Notes: generated by a model from the sequence alone, not told the origin. Positions 1 through 7,924 are shown, counted from the first letter of the stretch. The stretch is DNA of 29,156 bases from RGIG2206 sp045579085 (GCA_045579085.1 JAZNLO010000025.1:1-29156); one strand, 5' to 3'. Numbers and translations are program-made.

Positions 1-399
1 CAACTGCTGAAGCAACGGCTCAGCGAAACGGAAACCGCACTGAACAATCTACTCAAGGCAATAGAAGAAGGAATTATTACTTCAACAACGAAACAGAGAA
101 TGCTCGAATTGGAGCAAACAAGAGATGAGATAAATTTGAAGCTCATCAAGGAAGAAATGAAAAAGCCCAAAATGACAAAAGAGGGCTTAGTACTATGGTT
201 GAAGCAAATTCAAGCCATGCGTTTAGAAACGAAGGAACACAAACAAAGACTGATTGACATTTTTGTAAACGCCGTATATCTCTACGACGACAAATTGGTC
301 ATAACATTTAATTATAAGGAAGCAAACAAAACCGTGACTCTAAAAGAGGTAAACGGTTCGATTATAGAATGCTCAGGTGCACCAAAACTCCAAATTTAA
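1..399 (+). CDS. Large serine recombinase, C-terminal part (5' end outside window)
   Basis: The reading frame is open from base 1 to a TAA at 397-399, giving the last 132 residues of a larger protein. The visible part starts with a long charged, leucine-rich helix pair (about residues 1-65) typical of the coiled coil in the C-terminal region of large serine recombinases. It is followed by a stretch ending IDIFVNAVYLYDD and a short beta-rich tail, the usual ending of the family. The catalytic resolvase domain with its serine and most of the zinc-ribbon region would lie to the left of the window. Such enzymes integrate and excise phages, ICEs and other elements, so this probably marks the end of an integrated element. 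An ATG at 100 lies inside the frame and is not a real start. The stop codon lies within the terminator hairpin. Confidence 0.85.
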   Translation, partial: QLLKQRLSETETALNNLLKAIEEGIITSTTKQRMLELEQTRDEINLKLIKEEMKKPKMTKEGLVLWLKQIQAMRLETKEHKQRLIDIFVNAVYLYDDKLVITFNYKEANKTVTLKEVNGSIIECSGAPKLQI

Positions 400-425
400 C
401 CTTTGGGTTGAGTTTGGAGTTTTTT
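380..425 (+). repeat. 46-bp direct repeat, copy 1
   Basis: This stretch, starting CACCAAAACTCC and ending in six T, is identical to 683-728. It spans the recombinase stop codon and terminator hairpin. Homology with copy 2 stops at the hairpin base, since the bases on either side differ (379 g against 682 c, 426 g against 729 a). Confidence 0.9.
384..425 (+). terminator. Intrinsic terminator of the recombinase gene
   Basis: A perfect 11-bp stem, AAAACTCCAAA (384-394) with TTTGGAGTTTT (413-423), has a further AACC/GGTT pairing inside and ends in a run of six T. It overlaps the stop codon of the recombinase. The same hairpin recurs 303 bp downstream. Confidence 0.8.
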
Positions 426-433
426 GTAATTAT

Positions 434-448
434 GGCAGGACTTGAACC
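434..448 (-). other. tRNA-3'-end-like 15-mer, possible attachment-site remnant
   Basis: Read on the minus strand this is GGTTCAAGTCCTGCC, which resembles the T-loop and 3' acceptor strand of many bacterial tRNAs. No D-arm, anticodon arm or 5' acceptor strand can be found beside it, so it is not a tRNA gene. Its place just downstream of a recombinase gene fits an attachment-site remnant, but it could be chance. Confidence 0.25.
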
Positions 449-472
449 TTATGAAGGCACGCACCGTAAAGT

Positions 473-497
473 AAAACAGTTCGGGGAACTGTTTTTT
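473..497 (+). terminator. Terminator-like hairpin, 10-bp stem and GGG loop
   Basis: AAAACAGTTC (473-482) pairs perfectly with GAACTGTTTT (486-495) around a three-base loop, and the T run continues to 497. It has the form of an intrinsic terminator, but no gene lies between it and the preceding terminator. Confidence 0.6.
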
Positions 498-505
498 AGG
501 TGTGT

Positions 506-592
506 GGTGTGAAGACGGGTACCGAATGCGGAGCATTGGGTCGGCGAACACGAAAGATTTGCAAAGCAAAGCTTTGTCCTGCTACCCGCACC
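506..592 (+). other. Foldable multibranch element of unknown function
   Basis: An outer helix can form from CGGGTA (516-521) with TACCCG (583-588), extended by GGTG (506-509) with CACC (589-592) after a six-base bulge. Inside it sit two local hairpins: CCGAATGC/GCATTGGG around GGA (522-540, one G-G mismatch) and GCAAAGC/GCTTTGT around AAA (561-577, one wobble). A terminator-like hairpin follows at 597-641. This could be a small RNA or the folded core of a dispersed repeat. Short frames cross it on both strands, but none has a convincing ribosome binding site or a recognisable product. No covariation test was possible. Confidence 0.3.
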
Positions 593-596
593 AGTC

Positions 597-641
597 GAGA
601 GCCTCGACACGCAATTCGCGTAGTTGAGGTTCTTCTTTTTT
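597..641 (+). terminator. Terminator-like hairpin at the end of the foldable element
   Basis: GAGAGCCTCGAC (597-608) pairs with GTTGAGGTTCTT (623-634) with wobble pairs. An inner ACGC/GCGT helix (609-612 with 618-621) is separated by one bulged A, and C plus six T follow (635-641). Confidence 0.55.
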
Positions 642-682
642 ATAGTTCCTACCTCGCGTTTAAGGTTGGTTATGAACACTTC

Positions 683-728
683 CACCAAAACTCCAAATTT
701 AACCTTTGGGTTGAGTTTGGAGTTTTTT
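683..728 (+). repeat. 46-bp direct repeat, copy 2 (contains a second copy of the terminator)
   Basis: Identical to 380-425, including the 11-bp stem (687-697 with 716-726) and six-T run ending at 728. No coding frame leads into this copy. It insulates the downstream operon promoter at 836 from read-through out of the recombinase end. Confidence 0.85.
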
Positions 729-835
729 ATGTTCTGCCGTATGCATATTAAATGGGTTTATTCCGCTTTGTATTAACTTTTATTGGCTATATCCGTTAAA
801 AATTGAAAAATTCTTTAAAAATATGTGAATCTATT

Positions 836-864
836 TTGACATTTGCAAATATTTGGTGTACAAT
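836..864 (+). promoter_or_regulatory. Sigma-A promoter of the arylacetate/aromatic amino acid operon
   Basis: TTGACA (836-841), a spacer of exactly 17 bp and TACAAT (859-864) form a near-consensus promoter. Transcription would begin near 871, leaving a leader of about 37 nt before the ATG at 908. That is too short for a T-box or known riboswitch. Confidence 0.8.
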
Positions 865-907
865 GTTATTTATTATTTTATATTTAAGGTATATTCGAGG
901 TTTTTCA

Positions 908-2452
908 ATGATTATTGACTACATAATTCTATTTGCGTATGCAATTTCATTAGTTGCAATCGCAATTTATACTAAAAACCGTTCCGGCTCAGTAAACGAT
1001 TTTCTGCTTGCAGGCAAAAAAGGGCTTAACGGTTGGATGACCGCCTTCTCATATGGCACAACATACTTCTCGGCCGTTATCTTTATAGGATACGCGGGGC
1101 AATTCGGCAGAGCCTTTGGCTTGGCATCCGTTTGGATTGGTATTGGCAATGCTATCATCGGTACACTGTTAGCCTGGTTGGTGCTTGCAAAGCGCACCAA
1201 AAATATGACTCGCCGTCTAAACGCAAAAACTATGCCCGACTTCTTTGCCAAGCGCTTTGATGATTACAGGCTCAAGACTGTAACCGCAATCGTCATTTTC
1301 TTCTTCTTGATTCCATACTCCGCTTCTGTTTACAACGGCATCAGCGCTTTGTTTGAAATTGTTTTCGGTATCCCCGGTTGGATTGTTATGATTCTGCTTG
1401 CCGTGCTTACCGCGCTTTACCTTTTCTTTGGCGGATATTTTGCTTCTGCCCTTTCAGATTTCATACAAGGAATCATAATGCTCATCGGCGTGATTTGCAT
1501 GGTTTGCTTCTTTATGAATCACGAGAATATAAATTGGAACATTACCGAATTAGTGCAAAACCCCAATTTAACTTGGTTTACCTTTGAGGCTGACAGTAGC
1601 GAAGGTTTATATGGAACAACCGTTTCCCTTATTTCCTTAACGCTTCTTACTTCACTTGGCGTATGGGCACTTCCTCAGACTATACATAAGTATTACGCCA
1701 TCAGGGATAAAAAAGCGATTACGCAAGGTGTTGTTGTCAGCATGCTGTTTGCATTAATCATCGGCTTTACCGCTTATTTCACGGGTGCGCTCAGCTTTTT
1801 CTTCCCCCAAGTGCAAGGCGTTTCAGATGCGTTAACCATTCCTACGATGCTGAAAATCGCAATGCCTATCGGTGTAACAGGTGTAATTGCCACGCTGATT
1901 CTTTCCGCAAGTATGTCTACGTTGTCATCAGTATCTTTGGCAAGCGCTTCTGTTATTGCTGTTGACCTCTATAAAGGCGCTATTAAAAAGAACGCAAGCG
2001 ACAAAAATGTTACCATTATTATGCGTGTGCTTTGCTTGGCGTTTATAATGTTATCGGTTGTTCTTGCTATTTTAAACGAAAAATATTCTATCACCGCTAT
2101 TACATATTTAATGGGATTAAGTTGGGGTACTCTGGCAGGCTGCTTTATCGGTCCTTTCGTTTTAGGACTGCTTTGGAAAGGCGTAACTAAGTCTGCTGCT
2201 TGGTCTTCCATCATCACGTCACTTGTGTTAACGGTTGCACTCATCATCGTGTTCGGATATGATAAAAATGGCTGGAACACGTCTTTTGCTATAGCAATTA
2301 AAGACGGCGTTGCAACCTCTCCCCTTATTGGTGTGATTTGTATGTTCGCTTCGCTGTTAATCACCGTAATAGTAAGTCTTATTACAAAAAAGCCAAGCGA
2401 TTCAGTTCTTTACGAAGCGTTTGAGAAAAGCGTTGAAGGAGAAATCAAATAA
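908..2452 (+). CDS. Sodium:solute symporter (SSS family), probable organic acid or arylacetate uptake
   Basis: The 514-residue protein is highly hydrophobic with about 13 membrane helices. It begins with the usual SSS first helix (MIIDYIILFAYAISLVAIAI) followed by a DFLLAGKK segment like the conserved DF.L.GR motif. SSS carriers couple Na+ entry to uptake of proline, pantothenate, acetate, phenylacetate and others. The ATG at 908 is preferred because it has an SD-like CGAGG at 896-900. A longer frame from a TTG at 803 would start upstream of the promoter and cannot be translated from it. It is the first gene of the unit, 35 bp before a phenylacetate-CoA-ligase-like gene, and phenylacetate permeases of pseudomonads belong to this family. 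Arylacetate is therefore the favoured substrate by context; an amino acid is the alternative. The family call is firm, the substrate is inferred. Confidence 0.85.
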   Translation: MIIDYIILFAYAISLVAIAIYTKNRSGSVNDFLLAGKKGLNGWMTAFSYGTTYFSAVIFIGYAGQFGRAFGLASVWIGIGNAIIGTLLAWLVLAKRTKNMTRRLNAKTMPDFFAKRFDDYRLKTVTAIVIFFFLIPYSASVYNGISALFEIVFGIPGWIVMILLAVLTALYLFFGGYFASALSDFIQGIIMLIGVICMVCFFMNHENINWNITELVQNPNLTWFTFEADSSEGLYGTTVSLISLTLLTSLGVWALPQTIHKYYAIRDKKAITQGVVVSMLFALIIGFTAYFTGALSFFFPQVQGVSDALTIPTMLKIAMPIGVTGVIATLILSASMSTLSSVSLASASVIAVDLYKGAIKKNASDKNVTIIMRVLCLAFIMLSVVLAILNEKYSITAITYLMGLSWGTLAGCFIGPFVLGLLWKGVTKSAAWSSIITSLVLTVALIIVFGYDKNGWNTSFAIAIKDGVATSPLIGVICMFASLLITVIVSLITKKPSDSVLYEAFEKSVEGEIK

Positions 2453-2487
2453 ATCAGATTCAGTTTTCTGTTTAGGAGTTAAAGACA

Positions 2488-3786
2488 ATGATTTGGTCAA
2501 AAGAAGAAACACTTTCAAGAAAAGAAATTGAAAAATTGCAGCTTGAGCGTTTGCAAGAAACTGTCAACAGAGTATATGCAAAGGTTCCCGCTTACGCAAA
2601 GAAAATGGATGAGGCTAACGTAAAGCCTGAGGATATCAAATCTCTCTCGGACCTTTCGAAGCTTCCGTTTGTTACCAAACAGGATATGAGAGATACCTAT
2701 CCGTTTGGTTTGTTTGCTGTGGATAAAGACGACCTTGTCAGAATACACGCCTCAAGCGGTACCACAGGTAAGCCAACCGTTGTTGGTTATACGCAAGAGG
2801 ACCTCAAAACGTGGACTGAGTGCGTTTCCCGTATAGCTTGTATGGGCGGCGCAAGCTCACACGATATTGCTCAAATCTGCTTCGGTTATGGAATGTTCAC
2901 AGGTGCATTAGGCTTGCATTACGGTTTAGAAAACATAGGTGCTGTTATCGTGCCGTCATCTACGGGCAACTCCCAAAAGCAGATTATGTATATGCAGGAT
3001 TTTGAAACGTCCTTGCTTGTAGCAACACCGTCATACGCTTTGCGTTTAGCAGAGGTTGCAAGAGAAATGGGCGTTGACCCTAAAAAAGACCTTAAGGTGA
3101 AAATCGCTCTGGTTGGAAGCGAGCTTTTAACCGATGCTATGCGTGAAGAAATGCACAAGTATTGGGGCGAGGACTTGCTCATCACCTCCAACTACGGTAT
3201 GAGCGAGCTGATGGGCCCAGGTGTTTCGGGCGAATGCACCGAGCACTGCGGTATGCACATTAACGAGGACTACTTTATCCCCGAAATCATTGACCCGAAA
3301 ACAGGCGAAGTTTTGCCTGCTGGAGAACAGGGTGAGCTTGTTATCACTTGCATAAAAAAAGATGCTCTCCCCCTCATCAGATACAGAACAAAGGATATCA
3401 CAAGGCTTTTCTATGAGCCGTGCAAATGCGGAAGAACATTCTGCCGTATGGAAAATCTCTCAGGCAGAAGCGATGATATGTTGAAGATTCGCGGTGTTAA
3501 CGTATTCCCGAGTCAGATTGAAGAAGTAATACTCAGCGTTGAGGAGTTGGGCCCTCACTATGAGATTGTTTTAGAACGCGAAGGTTATCTGGATAAGCTG
3601 ACAATCAGGACAGAGTTGGCGCACAGCACTGACTCGTTCTTTGAACTTGAAAGAATCACAGCAGAAGTTAAAAACAAATTAAAAGTCATACTTGGCTTAG
3701 ATGCAAAGATTAAACTTGAATCCCCCAACACGTTACAGAGGTTTGAGGGTAAAGCAAAACGAATAAAAGATTTAAGGAGAATGTAA
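2488..3786 (+). CDS. Phenylacetate-CoA ligase-like enzyme (arylacetate activation), copy 1
   Basis: The 432-residue protein has the length and motifs of PaaK, an AMP-forming acyl-CoA synthetase that converts arylacetates to arylacetyl-CoA with ATP. Visible motifs are the phosphate loop HASSGTTGKPTVVGY (about residue 86), the adenylate motif NYGMSELMGPG (about 237), RYRTKDITR, a CKCGRT zinc-like turn, the hinge DDMLKIRGVNVFPSQIEE, and a C-terminal lysine-containing FEGKAKRI segment. A good AGGAG site precedes the ATG. The stop is one base before the GTG of iorA. A second paralogue lies after iorB, so the two may divide substrates such as phenylacetate, 4-hydroxyphenylacetate and indoleacetate. 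Family certain, exact substrate inferred. Confidence 0.9.
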   Translation: MIWSKEETLSRKEIEKLQLERLQETVNRVYAKVPAYAKKMDEANVKPEDIKSLSDLSKLPFVTKQDMRDTYPFGLFAVDKDDLVRIHASSGTTGKPTVVGYTQEDLKTWTECVSRIACMGGASSHDIAQICFGYGMFTGALGLHYGLENIGAVIVPSSTGNSQKQIMYMQDFETSLLVATPSYALRLAEVAREMGVDPKKDLKVKIALVGSELLTDAMREEMHKYWGEDLLITSNYGMSELMGPGVSGECTEHCGMHINEDYFIPEIIDPKTGEVLPAGEQGELVITCIKKDALPLIRYRTKDITRLFYEPCKCGRTFCRMENLSGRSDDMLKIRGVNVFPSQIEEVILSVEELGPHYEIVLEREGYLDKLTIRTELAHSTDSFFELERITAEVKNKLKVILGLDAKIKLESPNTLQRFEGKAKRIKDLRRM

Positions 3787-3787
3787 A

Positions 3788-5527
3788 GTGTCTAACAAAA
3801 CTATTATGCTTGGAAATGAAGCCATTGCCAGAGGCGCGTTTGAAGCAGGAGTAAAGCTTTCAAGCGCTTATCCCGGAACTCCGAGCACTGAAATCAGCGA
3901 ATATCTCGCCGCCTATGATGAGGTTTATACTGAATGGGCGCCCAACGAGAAGGTTGCAACAGAAGTTGCTATCGGCGCTTCAATCTCCGGCGTCAGAAGC
4001 CTCGCTTGCATGAAGCACGTGGGCTTGAATGTTGCAAGCGACCCCCTCTATACCTTTGCTTATACCGGTGTTAACGGCGGCTCTGTAATCGTTGTTGCAG
4101 ATGACCCCGGCCTTGCCAGCTCTCAAAATGAGCAGGACACCCGAATGATTGCCCGTGCTGCTCATGTTCCCGTACTTGAGCCGTCTGACAGTCAGGAAGC
4201 TAAGGATTTCGTGAAGTTTGGCTATCAGCTCAGTGAGGAATACGATACACCCGTAATTCTCCGCACCACCACCAAATTAGCGCACTCACAGAGTTCGGTT
4301 GAGCTTTGTGAACGTGTTGAAGTGGCTGACAAGGAATATTCACGTGAACTCTCAAAATATGTTATGATGCCCGCTTCAGCAATCGGCAGACATTTAGCTG
4401 TTGAAGACAGAGAAATCCGCATGGCAAAGGACGCCAAGAATTTCCCTGTAAACAAAATGGAGATTAACGACAAAAAAATAGGATTTATCACTTGCGGTAT
4501 TGCATATCAATACGTTAAAGAGGTTTGCCCCGACGCAAGTGTATTAAAGCTCGGTCTGGTTAATCCCCTTTCAAAAGAACTGATTACGGAATTTATCGAA
4601 CAGATAGAAACTGTTTACGTATTTGAAGAATTGGAGCCTGTTATCGAAGAACAGGTGCGTGCTTGGGGCTTCGCAGTAAAGGGCAAAGAGCTCCTTACCA
4701 AGCAAGGCGAATACAGCGCAAATATGCTCAGAAAAGTGCTGTTTGGCAAGGATGACTCTTGCTTTGACAAGCAAGATGCTCCCGCTCGTCCCCCGATTCT
4801 TTGCCCGGGTTGTCCTCACAGAAGCGTATTTTCAGTTCTCAGCAAGCTGAAGATTCACGCTGCCGGCGATATCGGTTGCTACACCTTAGGCGCTGTTGCT
4901 CCGTTAAGCGTTATTGACACAACTATTTGTATGGGCGCAAGTATTTCGTCATTACACGGAATGGAAAAGGGTCGCGGTAAGGACTTTATCAAAAACTGGG
5001 TTGCTGTTATTGGTGATTCCACCTTCTTACATACAGGTATAAACTCTTTGATAAATATGGTTTATAACAAGGCAACAGGCACTGTTATGATTCTTGATAA
5101 CCGCACCACAGGTATGACCGGTCATCAGGAGCATGCTGCAACAGGCAAGACCTTGAAAGGTGAAGATACCTACGCCATTGACCTTGCTGCCCTTTGCCGC
5201 TCAGTTGGTGTGCAGAACGTAATTGAGGTAAATTCCTTTGACGTTAAGCGTTTGGAGGAGATTTTAAAAGAAAGCATTAACGGTGATACCCTTACTGTAA
5301 TAATCGCAAAATCTCCCTGCGTTCTCTTGAAGGGTCAAAAATTCCCCTATATATGCACCGTTGACTCCGACGCTTGCAGAAAATGCGGCGCTTGTATGAA
5401 AATCGGTTGCCCTGCTATGACCCATGATGAAAACGGCAAAGTGAAAATTGATGCCACTATGTGTAATGGCTGCGGTCTTTGCCAAAATTATTGTAAATTC
5501 AACGCAATTCAAAGGGTGGAAAAATAA
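3788..5527 (+). CDS. iorA: Indolepyruvate:ferredoxin oxidoreductase, alpha subunit
   Basis: IOR interconverts arylpyruvate plus CoA with arylacetyl-CoA, CO2 and reduced ferredoxin in the cytoplasm. The 579-residue protein has the full IorA architecture. An N-terminal pyrimidine-binding domain contains SSAYPGTPSTEI and EWAPNEKVA, then come a middle domain and CPGCPHRS (about residue 339). The TPP-binding domain carries GDSTFLHTGINSL (about 409) and DNRTTGMTGHQEH. The C-terminal bacterial ferredoxin domain has two cysteine clusters, CRKCGACMKIGCP and CNGCGLCQNYC, for two [4Fe-4S] centres. It starts with GTG one base after the ligase stop, with AGGAGA 7 bases upstream, so translation is probably coupled. 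All cofactor residues look intact. Confidence 0.95.
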   Translation: MSNKTIMLGNEAIARGAFEAGVKLSSAYPGTPSTEISEYLAAYDEVYTEWAPNEKVATEVAIGASISGVRSLACMKHVGLNVASDPLYTFAYTGVNGGSVIVVADDPGLASSQNEQDTRMIARAAHVPVLEPSDSQEAKDFVKFGYQLSEEYDTPVILRTTTKLAHSQSSVELCERVEVADKEYSRELSKYVMMPASAIGRHLAVEDREIRMAKDAKNFPVNKMEINDKKIGFITCGIAYQYVKEVCPDASVLKLGLVNPLSKELITEFIEQIETVYVFEELEPVIEEQVRAWGFAVKGKELLTKQGEYSANMLRKVLFGKDDSCFDKQDAPARPPILCPGCPHRSVFSVLSKLKIHAAGDIGCYTLGAVAPLSVIDTTICMGASISSLHGMEKGRGKDFIKNWVAVIGDSTFLHTGINSLINMVYNKATGTVMILDNRTTGMTGHQEHAATGKTLKGEDTYAIDLAALCRSVGVQNVIEVNSFDVKRLEEILKESINGDTLTVIIAKSPCVLLKGQKFPYICTVDSDACRKCGACMKIGCPAMTHDENGKVKIDATMCNGCGLCQNYCKFNAIQRVEK

Positions 5528-5529
5528 TT

Positions 5530-6099
5530 ATGATTAAAAATATTATGATTGTTGGTGTTGGCGGTCAAGGCACTCTCTTGACCAGCAGAATCATCGGTAA
5601 AGCCGCTATGTCTAACGGTTGCGATGTTAAGATTTCCGAAGTTCACGGAATGGCGCAGCGTGGCGGCAGCGTGGTTACCTTTGTTCGTTTTGGCGACAAG
5701 GTAAACGAGCCTGTTGTAGAAGAAGGTCAGGCTGACGTTATTATCGCTTTTGAACGTCTTGAGGCACTTCGTTATGCTCACTTCTTGAAAAAAGACGGTG
5801 TGCTCATCGTAAACGACTGCCGCATCGACCCGATGACAGTTGTAATCGGCGCAAAAACATATCCGCAAAACATTCTTGAAACCCTTCAAGAAGACCACCC
5901 CATTTATGCCATCGATGCGCAAAAAATTGCGCTTGAGCTCGGTAACAGCAAGGTGCTTAACTCTGTAGTGCTGGGATATGCTGCTAAACATATTGGTTTT
6001 GATAAGCAATCCTGGTTGGATACTGTTTCTGCAACAGTGCCTGCAAAAACTATTGAGATAAATCAAAAAGCCTTTATGTGCGGTTATGACAAACAGTAA
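5530..6099 (+). CDS. iorB: Indolepyruvate:ferredoxin oxidoreductase, beta subunit
   Basis: A 189-residue protein of the gamma-type 2-oxoacid:ferredoxin oxidoreductase domain, the normal size of IorB. The glycine-rich start (NIMIVGVGGQGTLLTSRIIG) and EVHGMAQRGGSVVTFVRFG are hallmark motifs of this subunit, which pairs with IorA to form the active enzyme. It starts two bases after the iorA stop, with a GGGTGG-type ribosome binding site inside the end of iorA, so the two subunits are made in step. A 185-codon open frame lies antisense to it and is judged a shadow. Confidence 0.95.
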   Translation: MIKNIMIVGVGGQGTLLTSRIIGKAAMSNGCDVKISEVHGMAQRGGSVVTFVRFGDKVNEPVVEEGQADVIIAFERLEALRYAHFLKKDGVLIVNDCRIDPMTVVIGAKTYPQNILETLQEDHPIYAIDAQKIALELGNSKVLNSVVLGYAAKHIGFDKQSWLDTVSATVPAKTIEINQKAFMCGYDKQ

Positions 6100-6115
6100 C
6101 TAAGGAGCGTTTACT

Positions 6116-7417
6116 ATGATTTGGAATGAAACTAAAGAATGTATGAGCCGTGACGAAATGATGGCTCTGCAAAGCGCAAGATTGGTAAAACTTGTGGACT
6201 ATATGTATCACAACGTGGAGTTTTATCGCAAAAAAATGCAAGCGGTTGGCTTAATGCCAAATGACATTAAATCTATCGAGGATATTACCAAGCTCCCCTT
6301 TACCACCAAAGACGACCTTCGTGACAACTATCCTTTCGGATTGTTTGCCGTTCCAAATTCTCAGATTGTCAGAATCCACGCTTCAAGCGGCACCACAGGC
6401 AAGGCTACTGTGGTTGGCTATACCCGTCACGACCTTGACGTGTGGGCTGAGTGCGTAGCAAGATGCATGTCTATGGCGGGCATCACGAAAGATGACGTGA
6501 TTCAGATTGCTTACGGCTACGGTCTTTTCACAGGCGGTCTCGGTGCACACGACGGCGCTCAAAAAATCGGCGCAACCGTTGTTCCGATGAGCACGGGCAA
6601 TTCCCAGAAGCTGACCACCATGATGGTGGACTTCGGTGCTACGGCAATCGCTTGCACACCGTCTTATCTGCTTCATATCTCCGAGATTCTCACCGAAGCA
6701 AAGCTGCTTGATAAAATCAAGCTTAAGACCGCTATCTGCGGCGCAGAGCCTTGGACAGAAAAGATGCATAAAGAAATCGAGTCCAAGCTGAATATCAAAG
6801 CCTTTGACATTTACGGCCTTAGCGAAATAATGGGACCCGGTGTGGCTTGCGACTGCGAATTCCACAAAGGCCTTCACGTGTGCGAGGACCACTTCTACCC
6901 CGAAGTGCTTGACACCGCTACTCTTACCCCTGTGGCCGATGGCGAAACAGGCGAGCTTGCATTCACCACACTAACTAAGGAAGGCATCCCGCTTATCCGT
7001 TATCGCACTAAGGACCTCACCAGCATCGACCATTCAGTTTGTGAATGCGGCAGAACCAGCGCACGTATCTCTCGCTTCAAAGGACGTGTTGACGATATGC
7101 TCATCATTCGCGGCGTTAACGTATTCCCGAGTCAAATCGAGGCGGCATTGGTTAATGTTGAGGAAGTTACACCGCACTACATGATGATTGTTGACCGCGT
7201 GAACAATCTTGATACACTCGAAATCCAGGTAGAAGTAGACCAGAAATACTACACTGACGAAATCCGTGTTATCGAAGGACTCACCAAGAAAATTGGTCAC
7301 GTTATTCAACAAGCTCTTGGCATCAATGCTAAGATTAAAATTGTTGAGCCTCAGTCCTTAGTAAGAAGTCAGGGCAAGGCGGTACACGTAATCGATAATC
7401 GCAAATTGTATTCATAA
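6116..7417 (+). CDS. Phenylacetate-CoA ligase-like enzyme (arylacetate activation), copy 2
   Basis: This 433-residue paralogue of the ligase at 2488-3786 has the same motif order: HASSGTTGKATVVGY, IYGLSEIMGPGVACDC, RYRTKDLTS, CECGRTSARIS, DDMLIIRGVNVFPSQIE and a C-terminal SQGKAVHVI. TAAGGAGC lies 8 bases before the ATG. The paralogues share long identical motif runs but differ in the pocket region between the phosphate loop and adenylate motif (for example YGYGLFTGGLGAHDG here against FGYGMFTGALGLHYG in copy 1). That pattern fits different arylacetate side chains. The next gene encodes an ACT-domain protein, a frequent neighbour of PaaK/IOR genes. Specificity cannot be assigned from sequence alone. 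Confidence 0.9.
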   Translation: MIWNETKECMSRDEMMALQSARLVKLVDYMYHNVEFYRKKMQAVGLMPNDIKSIEDITKLPFTTKDDLRDNYPFGLFAVPNSQIVRIHASSGTTGKATVVGYTRHDLDVWAECVARCMSMAGITKDDVIQIAYGYGLFTGGLGAHDGAQKIGATVVPMSTGNSQKLTTMMVDFGATAIACTPSYLLHISEILTEAKLLDKIKLKTAICGAEPWTEKMHKEIESKLNIKAFDIYGLSEIMGPGVACDCEFHKGLHVCEDHFYPEVLDTATLTPVADGETGELAFTTLTKEGIPLIRYRTKDLTSIDHSVCECGRTSARISRFKGRVDDMLIIRGVNVFPSQIEAALVNVEEVTPHYMMIVDRVNNLDTLEIQVEVDQKYYTDEIRVIEGLTKKIGHVIQQALGINAKIKIVEPQSLVRSQGKAVHVIDNRKLYS

Positions 7418-7445
7418 TCATTCACAATTTAAGGAGAGAATTACT

Positions 7446-7874
7446 ATGTTTGCTAAACAATTAACCGTTTTTATCGAAAACAGAGCAGGAAGACTTTCTG
7501 AGGTTTTAAGCGTTCTGAAAGAAAACAACGTAAACATTTTATCTTTGAGCTTAGCGGATACAACCGAATTTGGCTTGCTTCGTTTGATTGTTGACAATGC
7601 CGCAAAGGGAAAAGAAAAGCTCACTGAAAAGGGCTTCTCCTCCTTGCTCTCAGATGTTGCAATCATTGAAATCGAGCATAAGGTTGGCAGCTTACAGGAA
7701 TTGCTGAAAGCTATTGATGATAACGGCGTCAACATTGAATATATGTACGGCCTTTCAATTGAATCAGACCAGGCATATGTTGTTTTGAAAGCATCAAACA
7801 TTGAAAAGTTGACTCAAATCCTTGAAACAAACAACATTCGTATGCTTACTTGTCAGGATTTGGCTAATATCTAA
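7446..7874 (+). CDS. Tandem ACT-domain amino-acid-binding protein
   Basis: A 142-residue protein made of two ACT-like units (about residues 3-70 and 72-138). Unit 1 has LTVFIENRAGRLSEVLSVLKENNVNI, unit 2 has HKVGSLQELLKAIDDNGVNI; these are the beta-alpha-beta ligand-binding turns of ACT domains, which sense amino acids. No catalytic domain is attached. AGGAGAG precedes the ATG. Between the second ligase and the aminotransferase it is well placed to sense the aromatic amino acid product and modulate an enzyme of the operon, but that role is inferred. Confidence 0.85.
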   Translation: MFAKQLTVFIENRAGRLSEVLSVLKENNVNILSLSLADTTEFGLLRLIVDNAAKGKEKLTEKGFSSLLSDVAIIEIEHKVGSLQELLKAIDDNGVNIEYMYGLSIESDQAYVVLKASNIEKLTQILETNNIRMLTCQDLANI

Positions 7875-7924
7875 CTATCTTTACTAAAATAACACCCAAT
7901 CCAAACACAAGGCAGGTTTATACT

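Noticed and set aside
434..497. A tRNA gene on the minus strand
   Set aside because: Only the T-loop and 3' acceptor resemble a tRNA; the T-stem is imperfect and no other arm exists.
449..751. Two overlapping short reading frames on opposite strands in the region after the recombinase
   Set aside because: No ribosome binding site, no recognisable domain, and both run through predicted hairpins including the duplicated terminator. The stretch looks non-coding.
803..907. N-terminal extension of the symporter from a TTG codon
   Set aside because: It lies across the consensus promoter, and the family's usual first helix starts at the ATG at 908.
865..907. Riboswitch or T-box leader before an amino-acid-related operon
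   Set aside because: Leader of only about 37 nt after the predicted transcription start, with no room for specifier and antiterminator structures.
5509..6066. Long antisense frame (185 codons) opposite iorB
   Set aside because: Codon-bias shadow of a strongly conserved gene; no recognised motif and no promoter or ribosome binding site.
6383..6892. Antisense frame (169 codons) opposite the second ligase
   Set aside because: Shadow of the ligase gene; the sense frame carries all PaaK motifs.
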